Shown here piece by piece: positions 45,383 through 53,116 of a DNA stretch of 64,000 bases; positions within the stretch are counted from its first letter, which is position 1; each line of letters begins with the position of its first letter. Source of the stretch: Superficieibacter sp. HKU1 (GTDB lineage: Bacteria; Pseudomonadota; Gammaproteobacteria; Enterobacterales; Enterobacteriaceae); the NCBI RefSeq assembly GCF_029319185.1, contig NZ_CP119754.1, forward strand, positions 3,472,001 through 3,536,000. The letters are read 5' to 3'. Under the pieces are notes generated by a model, which worked only from the letters and a program-made list of their open reading frames with translations, had not been told where the DNA came from and searched no databases. The translations under genes and the position numbers were made by a program.

Positions 45383-46552
45383 ATGAACAAATCTACTCAG
45401 GCGCTGAGCCCAACGCTTATCGTGCTTATGTCCGTCGCCACCGGCCTTGCCGTGGCCAGCAACTATTATCCGCAACCGCTGCTTGATACCATCGCCAGAG
45501 CGTTTTCCCTGACGCCCGGCCAGGCCGGATTTATCGTCACGGTGGCTCAATTAGGCTATGCCGCAGGTCTGCTGTTCCTGGTCCCACTGGGCGATATGTT
45601 TGAACGGCGCAAACTGATTGTCTCCATGACGTTACTTTCGGCGATGGGGTTGTTGATCACCGCCAGCAGTCAGTCGCTCGCGGTCATGCTCCTCGGCACC
45701 GCGCTGACCGGCCTGTTTTCGGTCGTGGCGCAGATCCTCGTTCCGCTGGCCGCCACCCTCGCCACTCCGGAAAAGCGCGGTAAAGTGGTGGGGACCATTA
45801 TGAGCGGACTGCTGCTTGGCATTCTGCTGGCGCGAACGGCAGCGGGACTCCTCGCCAGCCTCGGCGGCTGGCGTACCGTTTACTGGGTGGCCGCAGTATT
45901 AATGGCATTGATGGCGCTGATTTTGTGGCGCGGCCTCCCCAGCGTCAAACAGGAAAACCATCTTAGTTATCCGCAGATCCTCGGCTCGGTATTTACGCTT
46001 TTCTTACGCAACAAACTGTTGCGTACCCGCGCGATCCTCGGCTGTCTGACCTTTGCTAACTTCAGCATTCTGTGGACCTCAATGGCTTTTCTGCTCGCCT
46101 CTCCACCGTTTAACTATCCGGAAAGCGTGATTGGTCTGTTTGGTCTGGCAGGTGCCGCAGGCGCGCTGGGCGCACGTCCTGCGGGTGGGCTGGCGGACAG
46201 AGGTAAAGCCCATCTGACCACCACCGTCGGCCTGCTGCTGTTGCTGCTGTCGTGGATAGCCATCTGGTTCGGTCACGCTTCCGTACTCGCATTAATTATC
46301 GGTATTCTGGTGCTCGACCTCACCGTGCAGGGCGTGCATATCACTAACCAGACGGTGATTTACCGCGTGCAGCCCGATGCGCGTAATCGGCTGACTGCAG
46401 GCTACATGACCAGCTACTTTATCGGCGGCGCGGCGGGTTCGCTGATTTCCGCCGCTGCGTGGCAACACGCGGGCTGGGCGGGCGTCTGCGGGGCGGGCGC
46501 GATTATCGCGGTACTGAATTTATTGGCCTGGTGGCGCGGTTCAGCTCACTAA
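45383..46552 (+). CDS. ygaY: MFS transporter, YgaY-like
   Basis: A 389-residue major facilitator with 12 predicted helices. Motif A-like sequence is PLGDMFERRKL after helix 2, and ANYYPQPLLDTIA is typical of the YgaY/YtbD drug and sugar-efflux group. Substrate is unknown. It occupies the place of ygaY between proX and ygaZ; in E. coli K-12 ygaY is a pseudogene, but this frame is intact from ATG 45383 to the stop. Confidence 0.85.
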   Translation: MNKSTQALSPTLIVLMSVATGLAVASNYYPQPLLDTIARAFSLTPGQAGFIVTVAQLGYAAGLLFLVPLGDMFERRKLIVSMTLLSAMGLLITASSQSLAVMLLGTALTGLFSVVAQILVPLAATLATPEKRGKVVGTIMSGLLLGILLARTAAGLLASLGGWRTVYWVAAVLMALMALILWRGLPSVKQENHLSYPQILGSVFTLFLRNKLLRTRAILGCLTFANFSILWTSMAFLLASPPFNYPESVIGLFGLAGAAGALGARPAGGLADRGKAHLTTTVGLLLLLLSWIAIWFGHASVLALIIGILVLDLTVQGVHITNQTVIYRVQPDARNRLTAGYMTSYFIGGAAGSLISAAAWQHAGWAGVCGAGAIIAVLNLLAWWRGSAH

Positions 46553-46653
46553 ACCTGTCCGGCGGTGGGATGTTAACCCATCCCGCCGTCTGGTATGGTG
46601 TTATAACCTGTTAATTCACGTGATTATCACCCCGGTTATAAATCAAGCAAACT

Positions 46654-46815
46654 ATGGCAAGCCCCGCTCACACTTCCGCTCGTTTTCCGCTTAATCAGGC
46701 GACCCTGTTTGAGGGGATCAAAGACAGTCTGCCCATCGTAATCAGTTATATTTTTCTAACGCTCCTGAGCGCAGCAGCCTACGGATTCGCCTGGAAATGG
46801 TGGGTGAATATATAA
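46654..46815 (+). pseudogene. ygaZ'-'ygaH in-frame deletion scar
   Basis: This 53-codon frame joins the start of YgaZ to the end of YgaH. Residues 19-33 (FEGIKDSLPIVISYI) match the N-terminus of E. coli YgaZ, which reads MEGCKDSLPIVISYI. Residues 35-49 (LTLLSAAAYGFAWKW) match the C-terminus of YgaH (PTLLSALAYGLAWKV). About 1 kb that in E. coli encodes the rest of the branched-chain amino acid/methionine exporter YgaZH is missing, and the junction is in frame. It lies at the expected place between ygaY and mprA. The product cannot be an exporter, although a single-helix microprotein could be made. Confidence 0.75.
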
Positions 46816-46905
46816 TTGGCAAATATTAATTTAGGTAATTAATGGATTTACTTTATTTGTCACCGTCGTTATTATATCGGCTGAAACTAATGAGGTCATG
46901 CCCAA

Positions 46906-47436
46906 ATGGATAGTTCGTTTACGCCCATTGAACAAATGCTAAAATTCCGTGCCAGTCGCTATGAGGAGTTTCCCTTCAAGGAAGTGCTTCTGACTCGCCT
47001 GTGTATGCATATGCAGGGCAAATTGCTCGAAAATCGCAATAAGATGTTGAAAGCACAGGGGATCAACGAGACGTTATTTATGGCGCTCATCACGCTTGAG
47101 TCTCAGGAAGATCACAGTATTCAGCCTTCAGAACTCAGCTGTGCGTTAGGATCATCGCGTACTAATGCTACCCGTATTGCCGATGAGCTGGAAAAACGTG
47201 GCTGGATCGAACGTCGTGAGAGCGATAACGATCGCCGTTGCCTGCATCTGCAACTGACTGAGAAAGGCCATCAATTCTTACGTGAAGTCCTTCCCCCTCA
47301 GCATCAGTGCCTGAACAAACTCTGGTCAGCACTGAATACCACTGAACAAGAACAGCTTGAGCAGATCACGCGTAAGCTTCTGACCCGTCTCGATCAGATG
47401 GACGAAGAAGGCGCAATCCTCGAGGCGTTGCGCTAA
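46906..47436 (+). CDS. mprA: MarR-family repressor MprA (EmrR)
   Basis: A 176-residue MarR-family winged-helix regulator, almost identical to E. coli MprA through residue 130 (MDSSFTPIEQMLKFRASRYE, SELSCALGSSRTNATRIADE, ERRESDNDRRCLHLQLTEKG). It represses emrAB and its own gene, and is released by uncouplers, salicylate and similar compounds. emrA follows after 127 bp. The upstream 90 bp to the ygaZH scar must contain its promoter or depend on read-through from the scar transcript. Confidence 0.96.
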   Translation: MDSSFTPIEQMLKFRASRYEEFPFKEVLLTRLCMHMQGKLLENRNKMLKAQGINETLFMALITLESQEDHSIQPSELSCALGSSRTNATRIADELEKRGWIERRESDNDRRCLHLQLTEKGHQFLREVLPPQHQCLNKLWSALNTTEQEQLEQITRKLLTRLDQMDEEGAILEALR

Positions 47437-47562
47437 CGTTTCGTGTCGCTCGCATATCCTGATTAAAAAGAAATTGACAGGCCAGCAGGCTAAAACTGCT
47501 GGCCTTTCTGACAAACTGGTCGGCATAAGCCGATGTGAAATAATAAGATCGTGGAGAATAAC

Positions 47563-48735
47563 ATGAGCGAAAATGCGGCGATCCCAACCCCGCAGCAACC
47601 GGTTAAAAAGAAGGGTAAGCGCAGACGCCTCCTTCTGCTGTTAACCCTGCTCTTTATTATTATTGCCGTGGCATGGGGAATTTACTGGTTTTTAGTCCTG
47701 CGTCATTTTGAAGAGACGGACGATGCTTACGTCGCAGGGAATCAGGTGCAAATCATGGCGCAGGTGTCGGGCAGCGTGACGAAAGTCTGGGCTGATAACA
47801 CTGACTACGTGCAAAAAGGGGATGTGCTGGTCACGCTTGATGAGACCGATGCGCAGCAGGCGTTTGAAAAAGCGCAGACCGAACTCGCCTCCAGCGTGCG
47901 CCAGACTCGCCAGCAAATGATTAACAGCAAGCAGCTTCAGGCGAATATCAACGTGCAGAAAACGGCGCTCTCCCAGGCGCAAACCGACCTTAACCGCCGC
48001 GTGCCGCTCGGCTCCGCCAACCTGATTGGCCGGGAAGAGTTGCAACATGCGCGCGATGCCGTTGCCAGCGCCCAGGCGCAGCTTGACGTGGCGATTCAGC
48101 AGTACAATGCCAATCAGGCGATGATCCTCGGCACCCGCCTTGAAGATCAGCCAGCGGTGAAGCAGGCCGCGACCGAAGTGCGTAATGCCTGGCTTGCGTT
48201 GCAACGTACCAAAATCGTCAGCCCCCTGACCGGCTACGTTTCCCGCCGCTCGGTTCAGCCTGGCGCGCAGATTAGCCCAACCACGCCGCTGATGGCCGTG
48301 GTTCCCGCCACTAATCTGTGGGTAGACGCTAACTTTAAAGAAACCCAGCTTGCGCATATGCGTATTGGCCAGTCGGTGACCGTCGTCAGCGATGTCTATG
48401 GCGACGATATTAAATACACCGGTAAAGTGGTGGGCCTTGATATGGGCACCGGCAGCGCCTTCTCGCTGCTGCCTGCACAGAACGCCACCGGTAACTGGAT
48501 CAAAGTGGTTCAGCGTCTGCCCGTGCGTATTGAACTGGATCAGAAGCAGCTTTCTGACCATCCGCTGCGTATTGGTCTGTCTACGCTGGTAACCGTCGAT
48601 ACGACCAATCGCGACGGGCAAATGCTGGCGAATCAGGCGCGTAAAAATCCGGCATACGAAAGTAACGCCCGCGAAATCAGCCTTGAACCTGTTAACAAAC
48701 TCATTAATGACATTGTGCAGGCTAACGCAGGGTAA
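47563..48735 (+). CDS. emrA: Multidrug efflux membrane fusion protein EmrA
   Basis: A 390-residue HlyD-type adaptor with a cytoplasmic N-terminus, one transmembrane helix (about 23-43), a lipoyl domain (VSGSVTKVWADNTDYVQKGDV), a coiled-coil hairpin (about 95-210) and a beta-barrel. With EmrB and TolC it exports hydrophobic compounds such as uncouplers and nalidixic acid. ATG 47563 (MSENAAIP) gives the E. coli length and follows GTGGAGAATAAC; the ATG at 47551 overlaps that site. Confidence 0.95.
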   Translation: MSENAAIPTPQQPVKKKGKRRRLLLLLTLLFIIIAVAWGIYWFLVLRHFEETDDAYVAGNQVQIMAQVSGSVTKVWADNTDYVQKGDVLVTLDETDAQQAFEKAQTELASSVRQTRQQMINSKQLQANINVQKTALSQAQTDLNRRVPLGSANLIGREELQHARDAVASAQAQLDVAIQQYNANQAMILGTRLEDQPAVKQAATEVRNAWLALQRTKIVSPLTGYVSRRSVQPGAQISPTTPLMAVVPATNLWVDANFKETQLAHMRIGQSVTVVSDVYGDDIKYTGKVVGLDMGTGSAFSLLPAQNATGNWIKVVQRLPVRIELDQKQLSDHPLRIGLSTLVTVDTTNRDGQMLANQARKNPAYESNAREISLEPVNKLINDIVQANAG

Positions 48736-48750
48736 TTTAAGGTGAGCGTA

Positions 48751-50289
48751 ATGCAACAGCAAAAACCGCTGGAGGGCGCGCAACTGGTCATTATGACCAT
48801 CGCGCTGTCGCTGGCGACCTTCATGCAGGTGCTGGACTCAACCATTGCTAACGTTGCGATCCCCACTATCGCCGGGAACCTTGGCTCGTCACTGAGCCAG
48901 GGAACGTGGGTAATTACCTCCTTCGGCGTGGCGAATGCGATCTCCATTCCGATCACCGGCTGGCTGGCAAAACGTGTCGGGGAAGTAAAACTGTTCCTGT
49001 GGTCAACGGTGGCGTTTGCGATTGCCTCCTGGGCCTGCGGCGTGTCCAGCAGCCTGACGATGCTGATTTTCTTCCGCGTCATTCAGGGGATTGTGGCCGG
49101 ACCGCTGATCCCGCTGTCGCAAAGTCTGCTGCTGAGTAACTACCCGCCCGCCAAACGCTCTATTGCGCTGGCGCTGTGGTCGATGACGGTGATCGTCGCA
49201 CCGATTTGCGGGCCGATCCTCGGCGGTTATATCAGCGACAACTACCACTGGGGCTGGATCTTCTTCATCAACGTGCCGATCGGCATTGTGGTGGTGCTGC
49301 TGACCCTGCAATCGCTGCGCGGACGCGAGACCCGCACCGAGCAACGGCGAATTGACGGCGTCGGGCTGGGGCTACTGGTGCTCGGGATTGGCAGTCTGCA
49401 AATCATGCTCGACCGGGGTAAAGAGCTGGACTGGTTCGCGTCCAGCGAAATCATCGTGCTGACGGTGGTCGCCGTGGTGTCGATTGCCTTCCTGATTGTC
49501 TGGGAGTTGACCGACGATAACCCGATTGTCGATCTGTCGTTATTTAAGTCGCGCAACTTTACCATCGGCTGCCTGTGTATCAGCCTGGCCTATATGCTCT
49601 ACTTCGGCGCGATTGTCCTGTTGCCGCAGCTACTGCAGGAGGTCTATGGCTATACCGCTACCTGGGCCGGTCTGGCGTCGGCTCCCGTCGGCGTGATCCC
49701 GGTGCTCCTGTCGCCGATTATCGGCCGCTTTGCACATAAACTGGATATGCGCCGTCTGGTGACGTTCAGCTTTATTATGTATGCGGTCTGCTTCTACTGG
49801 CGCGCGTATACCTTCGAACCCGGCATGGATTTCGGTGCCTCGGCGTGGCCGCAATTTATCCAGGGCTTTGCCGTCGCCTGCTTCTTTATGCCGCTGACCA
49901 CGATTACGCTTTCCGGCCTGCCGCCGGAGCGCCTGGCCGCCGCGTCGAGTCTGTCAAACTTTACGCGAACCCTGGCCGGGTCGATTGGCACCTCAATCAC
50001 CACCACTTTGTGGACCAACCGCGAATCGTTGCATCATGCGCAGCTCACGGAATCGGTTAATCCGTATAATCCCGAGGCCCAGCAGATGTACGATCAGCTT
50101 CAGGGTCTGGGGATGACGCAGCAGCAGGCGTCCGGCTGGCTGGCGCAGCAAATTACCAATCAGGGGTTAATCATTTCCGCCAACGAGATTTTCTGGATTT
50201 CGGCAGGAATATTTATTCTTCTGCTCGGGCTGGTCTGGTTTGCCAAGCCGCCGTTTGGCGCAGGCGGTGGTGGGGGTGGTGCCCACTAG
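48751..50289 (+). CDS. emrB: Multidrug efflux MFS transporter EmrB
   Basis: A 512-residue DHA2-type major facilitator with 14 predicted helices; the N-terminus MQQQKPLEGAQLVIMTIALS and the Gly-rich tail FGAGGGGGGAH match E. coli EmrB. Motif C (VAPICGPILGGYI) marks it as an antiporter. It forms a tripartite pump with EmrA and TolC. ATG 48751 is chosen by homology; a GTG at 48742 would add three residues. A clear terminator follows the stop. Confidence 0.96.
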   Translation: MQQQKPLEGAQLVIMTIALSLATFMQVLDSTIANVAIPTIAGNLGSSLSQGTWVITSFGVANAISIPITGWLAKRVGEVKLFLWSTVAFAIASWACGVSSSLTMLIFFRVIQGIVAGPLIPLSQSLLLSNYPPAKRSIALALWSMTVIVAPICGPILGGYISDNYHWGWIFFINVPIGIVVVLLTLQSLRGRETRTEQRRIDGVGLGLLVLGIGSLQIMLDRGKELDWFASSEIIVLTVVAVVSIAFLIVWELTDDNPIVDLSLFKSRNFTIGCLCISLAYMLYFGAIVLLPQLLQEVYGYTATWAGLASAPVGVIPVLLSPIIGRFAHKLDMRRLVTFSFIMYAVCFYWRAYTFEPGMDFGASAWPQFIQGFAVACFFMPLTTITLSGLPPERLAAASSLSNFTRTLAGSIGTSITTTLWTNRESLHHAQLTESVNPYNPEAQQMYDQLQGLGMTQQQASGWLAQQITNQGLIISANEIFWISAGIFILLLGLVWFAKPPFGAGGGGGGAH

Positions 50290-50293
50290 ACAG

Positions 50294-50321
50294 AATGGGA
50301 TCTGCGGATCCCATTTTTTTT
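50294..50321 (+). terminator. emrAB terminator
   Basis: AATGGGATC (50294-50302) and GATCCCATT (50307-50315) form a 9-bp stem with a TGCG loop, running into eight Ts (50314-50321). It separates the mprA-emrAB unit from the RNA-repair cassette. Confidence 0.85.
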
Positions 50322-50519
50322 GCAATCACTTTTTAACCCGCGTATTATCTCTCCGCCCCGCTTTTTCCGTTCACTTTTCAACCGGTGCTGAGCCTTCCGC
50401 TCGGTCGTTTTTCCACTGATTGCCCTCCCGCCTGGCCCGATTAACCGCCATGCCGGGGATCGCCACGCTGATTTTCCTCGCGCTGTCAGCTCAACTAAAA
50501 AACCGAATAATGGATTATC

Positions 50520-51227
50520 ATGAATACCCAACGAAAATACGGGAGAACCTGGCATTATCCTTTCTCCCCCGGCACCACCAGCGACGATCGCATTAACGCT
50601 CACTACTGGCAGGATCTACAGGCGATCGCTTCTCTGGTGCACACCGAAAAACTGGACGGCGAGAATAATTGCCTCAATCGTCACGGCGTTTTCGCCCGTT
50701 CGCACGCCGCACCCACAGACTCCGCCTGGACGCATAAAATTCGCCAGCGCTGGCAGTTGCTGAAGCACGATCTGGGCGATCTGGAACTGTTTGGCGAAAA
50801 TCTGTATGCCGTACATTCCATTGAATATCGCCAGCTTGAACAGGATTTTTACCTGTTTGCCGTGCGCTGCAATGAAACATGGTTGAGCTGGGAAGAGGTG
50901 AAGTTCTACGCCGCGCTGTTTGATTTTCCCTGCGTACCGGAAATCACCATTGACCCGCCCGGGAACAGTGAGCCCGCATGGCGGCAACGCTTTCTGGCGC
51001 AGACCGACAGTCGTGGCGCATTCGCGCCGTTTGATGTCCATACCGGCCAGCCCTGCACCATGGAAGGGATTGTCAGCCGCAACGCTGACGCCTTCCCGGT
51101 GGCGGATTTTGCCCACAACGTTTTTAAATACGTGCGGAAAAACCATGTCAAAACTGACCAGCACTGGAAACGCCACTGGCGGCGTGCGCGAATGGCATGG
51201 GAATTTCAGTCAGGAGAAAAAGCATGA
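50520..51227 (+). CDS. RNA ligase family protein (Rnl-type covalent nucleotidyltransferase)
   Basis: A 235-residue ATP-dependent RNA ligase of the PF09414 type. All nucleotidyltransferase motifs are visible: motif I EKLDGENN with adenylated Lys44, motif Ia Arg60-Ser, motif III LFGENLY (90-96), motif IV MEGIV (Glu182) and motif V FKYVRKNH (Lys203, Lys207). It should seal 3'-OH/5'-phosphate RNA ends. Its stop overlaps the ATG of the HD-kinase gene by 4 bp (ATGA at 51224), so end-healing and sealing enzymes are co-translated. E. coli K-12 has nothing between emrB and luxS; this is an inserted cassette. The 230 bp upstream hold the emrB terminator and no other gene. Confidence 0.87.
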   Translation: MNTQRKYGRTWHYPFSPGTTSDDRINAHYWQDLQAIASLVHTEKLDGENNCLNRHGVFARSHAAPTDSAWTHKIRQRWQLLKHDLGDLELFGENLYAVHSIEYRQLEQDFYLFAVRCNETWLSWEEVKFYAALFDFPCVPEITIDPPGNSEPAWRQRFLAQTDSRGAFAPFDVHTGQPCTMEGIVSRNADAFPVADFAHNVFKYVRKNHVKTDQHWKRHWRRARMAWEFQSGEKA

Positions 51228-52339
51228 TCTGGACAATGAGCCAGACGCAAAGCTGGCCTGAGCTTCGCCAACAATTTAGTTGGGTGGACGAGATGCACGA
51301 CGTGCCGCAGGACGCGCATCATCATGCGGAAGGCAATGTTGGCATTCATACGCAAATGGTGCTTGATGCGCTACGTGCGCAAGCGGGGTATCAGGCGCTG
51401 GATTCCCAGCAGCAGGCGCTGTTATGGGCCGCTGCGCTGCTGCACGATGTTGAAAAACGCAGCACCACGCGTATTGATGAAGAGGGACGCATCTCCTCTC
51501 CTGGTCACGCGCGCAAAGGAGAACTGACCGCCAGAGAAATTCTCTTTCGTGATATTCCCACGCCTTTTGCGCTGCGTGAACAGATTGCCTCGCTGGTACG
51601 CCTGCATGGCCTTCCGCTATGGCTGCTTGAGCGCCCTGCCCCCGAACGGCTACTGCTTAGCGCGGCGATGCGGGTTGATACCCGGCTGCTGGCGATGCTG
51701 GCCCGCGCCGATGTCGAAGGCCGGGAGTGCGCTGATAAAAAAGCGATTCTGGACCGCATCGCGTTATTTGAACTGTTTTGTCAGGAGCAGCAGTGCTGGG
51801 GTCAGGAACGTCCATTCCCCTCACCCGCAAGCCGCTGGCACTACCTGACTCACCCGGAGAGCATGCCGGGTTTCGAGCCGTGGATTGAGCAGCCTTTTGA
51901 GGTGATTTTACTTAGTGCCCTACCGGGGATGGGCAAAGATCGCTATATCGCGGCGCACTGCCACGGGATGCCGGTCATCAGCCTCGATGATATTCGCCGT
52001 CGCCTCGGCGTAACGCCGGAAAACCGGGCGGCAACGGGGCGTATCGTACAGCAGGCAAAAGAAGAGGCCCGGGTATTGCTGCGGCAAAAAACACCGTTCG
52101 TCTGGAATGCCACTAACATCACCCGCCAGCTACGCACGCAGTTAGTCTCGCTTTTTACCGCCTATGGCGCAGAGGTCAACATTGTCTATCTGGAAGTGCC
52201 GTACCAGCAGTGGAAGGAGCAGAACAGGAACCGGCAGCATGCGGTGCCGGAGGCGGTCTTACAACGGATGCTAAAGAAGCTGGAGTTGCCGCAGCCCGAT
52301 GAGGCGCAGCACGTCGAGTATCGGGTTACCGATCCGTAA
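51224..52339 (+). CDS. HD-domain phosphatase / polynucleotide kinase fusion (HD-Pnk-like RNA end-healing enzyme)
   Basis: A 371-residue two-domain protein. The N-terminal HD domain (about 20-190) carries His42, His74-Asp75 (ALLHDVEKR), His95, His128 and Asp163. The C-terminal P-loop kinase (about 225-371) has Walker A LPGMGKDR (233-240), the 5'-OH kinase signature DDIR (Asp255-Asp256-x-Arg258, as the T4 Pnkp DDxR), WNATN (294-298) and a lid with Arg335/Arg337. The domain order equals Runella HD-Pnk, which removes 2',3'-phosphates and phosphorylates 5'-OH ends. Here it would heal RNA ends for the coupled ligase. ATG 51224 follows AGGAGAAAAAGC; an upstream ATG at 51197 lies in the ligase gene. 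Confidence 0.85.
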   Translation: MIWTMSQTQSWPELRQQFSWVDEMHDVPQDAHHHAEGNVGIHTQMVLDALRAQAGYQALDSQQQALLWAAALLHDVEKRSTTRIDEEGRISSPGHARKGELTAREILFRDIPTPFALREQIASLVRLHGLPLWLLERPAPERLLLSAAMRVDTRLLAMLARADVEGRECADKKAILDRIALFELFCQEQQCWGQERPFPSPASRWHYLTHPESMPGFEPWIEQPFEVILLSALPGMGKDRYIAAHCHGMPVISLDDIRRRLGVTPENRAATGRIVQQAKEEARVLLRQKTPFVWNATNITRQLRTQLVSLFTAYGAEVNIVYLEVPYQQWKEQNRNRQHAVPEAVLQRMLKKLELPQPDEAQHVEYRVTDP

Positions 52340-52346
52340 AACAAGG

Positions 52347-52368
52347 CGGGCAGAGATATCCCTGCCCG
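52347..52368 (+). terminator. Hairpin between convergent kinase and luxS genes
   Basis: CGGGCAG (52347-52353) pairs with CTGCCCG (52362-52368) with an inner near-palindromic GATATC. It lies in the 36-bp gap between the two stop codons. No T-run is present. Confidence 0.5.
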
Positions 52369-52375
52369 ATGGCCA

Positions 52376-52891
52376 CTAGATATGCAGTTCCTGCAATTTC
52401 TCTTTCGGCAGTTTTAACTCTTCGTTACTGTTCACGCGCACATCATGATCGAGGATGTGACGTGCAATCTCCTGCGCTTCCGCCAGGGAGTGCATGTGAT
52501 ACGTACCGCACTGGTAGACGTTCAGCTCAGGGATCTGCTTCTGATCCTGAACTTTTAATACGTCGGCCATTGCCGCTTTCCACGCATCGGCAACGCGCTG
52601 CTCATCAGGCGTACCAATCAGGCTCATGTAGAAGCCGGTACGGCAGCCCATTGGCGAAATGTCGATGATCTCAACACCGTTGCCGTTCAGGTGATCGCGC
52701 ATAAAGCCTGCAAACAGGTGCTCCAGCGTATGAATCCCTTTTTCCGGCATCACTTCTTTGTTCGGAATGCAGAAACGCAGGTCAAACACGGTAATGGCGT
52801 CGCCATGCGGCGTGTTCATGGTTTTTGCCACGCGGACCGCAGGCGCTTCCATCCGGGTATGGTCAACAGTAAAGCTATCTAATAGCGGCAT
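52376..52891 (-). CDS. luxS: S-ribosylhomocysteine lyase LuxS
   Basis: A 171-residue metalloenzyme nearly identical to E. coli LuxS. The metal ligands are His54 and His58 (HTLEH) and Cys128 (YQCGT); catalytic residues Glu57 and Cys83 (MGCRTGF) are present. It cleaves S-ribosylhomocysteine to homocysteine and the autoinducer-2 precursor in the activated methyl cycle. The upstream region also encodes MicA on the opposite strand, as in E. coli. Confidence 0.97.
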   Translation of the reverse strand: MPLLDSFTVDHTRMEAPAVRVAKTMNTPHGDAITVFDLRFCIPNKEVMPEKGIHTLEHLFAGFMRDHLNGNGVEIIDISPMGCRTGFYMSLIGTPDEQRVADAWKAAMADVLKVQDQKQIPELNVYQCGTYHMHSLAEAQEIARHILDHDVRVNSNEELKLPKEKLQELHI

Positions 52892-53000
52892 TCTATTTCC
52901 TCTAGGCTATCTTTATGTCTTTAAATTCAGCTGGTTACAATGAACTCACTGCTCTGAATTTCTCATCACGGTGGATAGCGTAATTTTTTTTAAATTAAAA

Positions 53001-53028
53001 TGAACTCTTTAGAGCCGGGCGAGTCTGA
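53001..53028 (+). promoter_or_regulatory. Sigma-E promoter of micA
   Basis: A TGAACT -35 element (53001-53006) and a GTCTGA -10 element (53023-53028) lie 16 bp apart, with the MicA 5' end at about 53035. This agrees with the sigma-E pattern GGAACTT-N16-TCTGA and with envelope-stress control of MicA in E. coli. Confidence 0.7.
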
Positions 53029-53034
53029 ATATAT

Positions 53035-53108
53035 GAAAGACGCGCATTTGTTATCATCATCCCTGATTTCAGAGATGTAAATTTTGGCCACAGTGATGTG
53101 GCCTTTTT
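53035..53108 (+). ncRNA. micA: MicA small RNA
   Basis: A 74-nt Hfq-dependent sRNA. The 5' part GAAAGACGCGCATTTGTTAT is the same as E. coli MicA and contains the ompA-pairing region. An internal stem (CATCCCTGA/TCAGAGATG) and a terminator stem (GGCCAC/GTGGCC plus five Ts) follow. It lies between luxS and gshA, on the opposite strand to both, as in E. coli. It represses ompA and other outer-membrane protein mRNAs under sigma-E stress. Confidence 0.92.
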
Positions 53109-53116
53109 CTTTTGGA

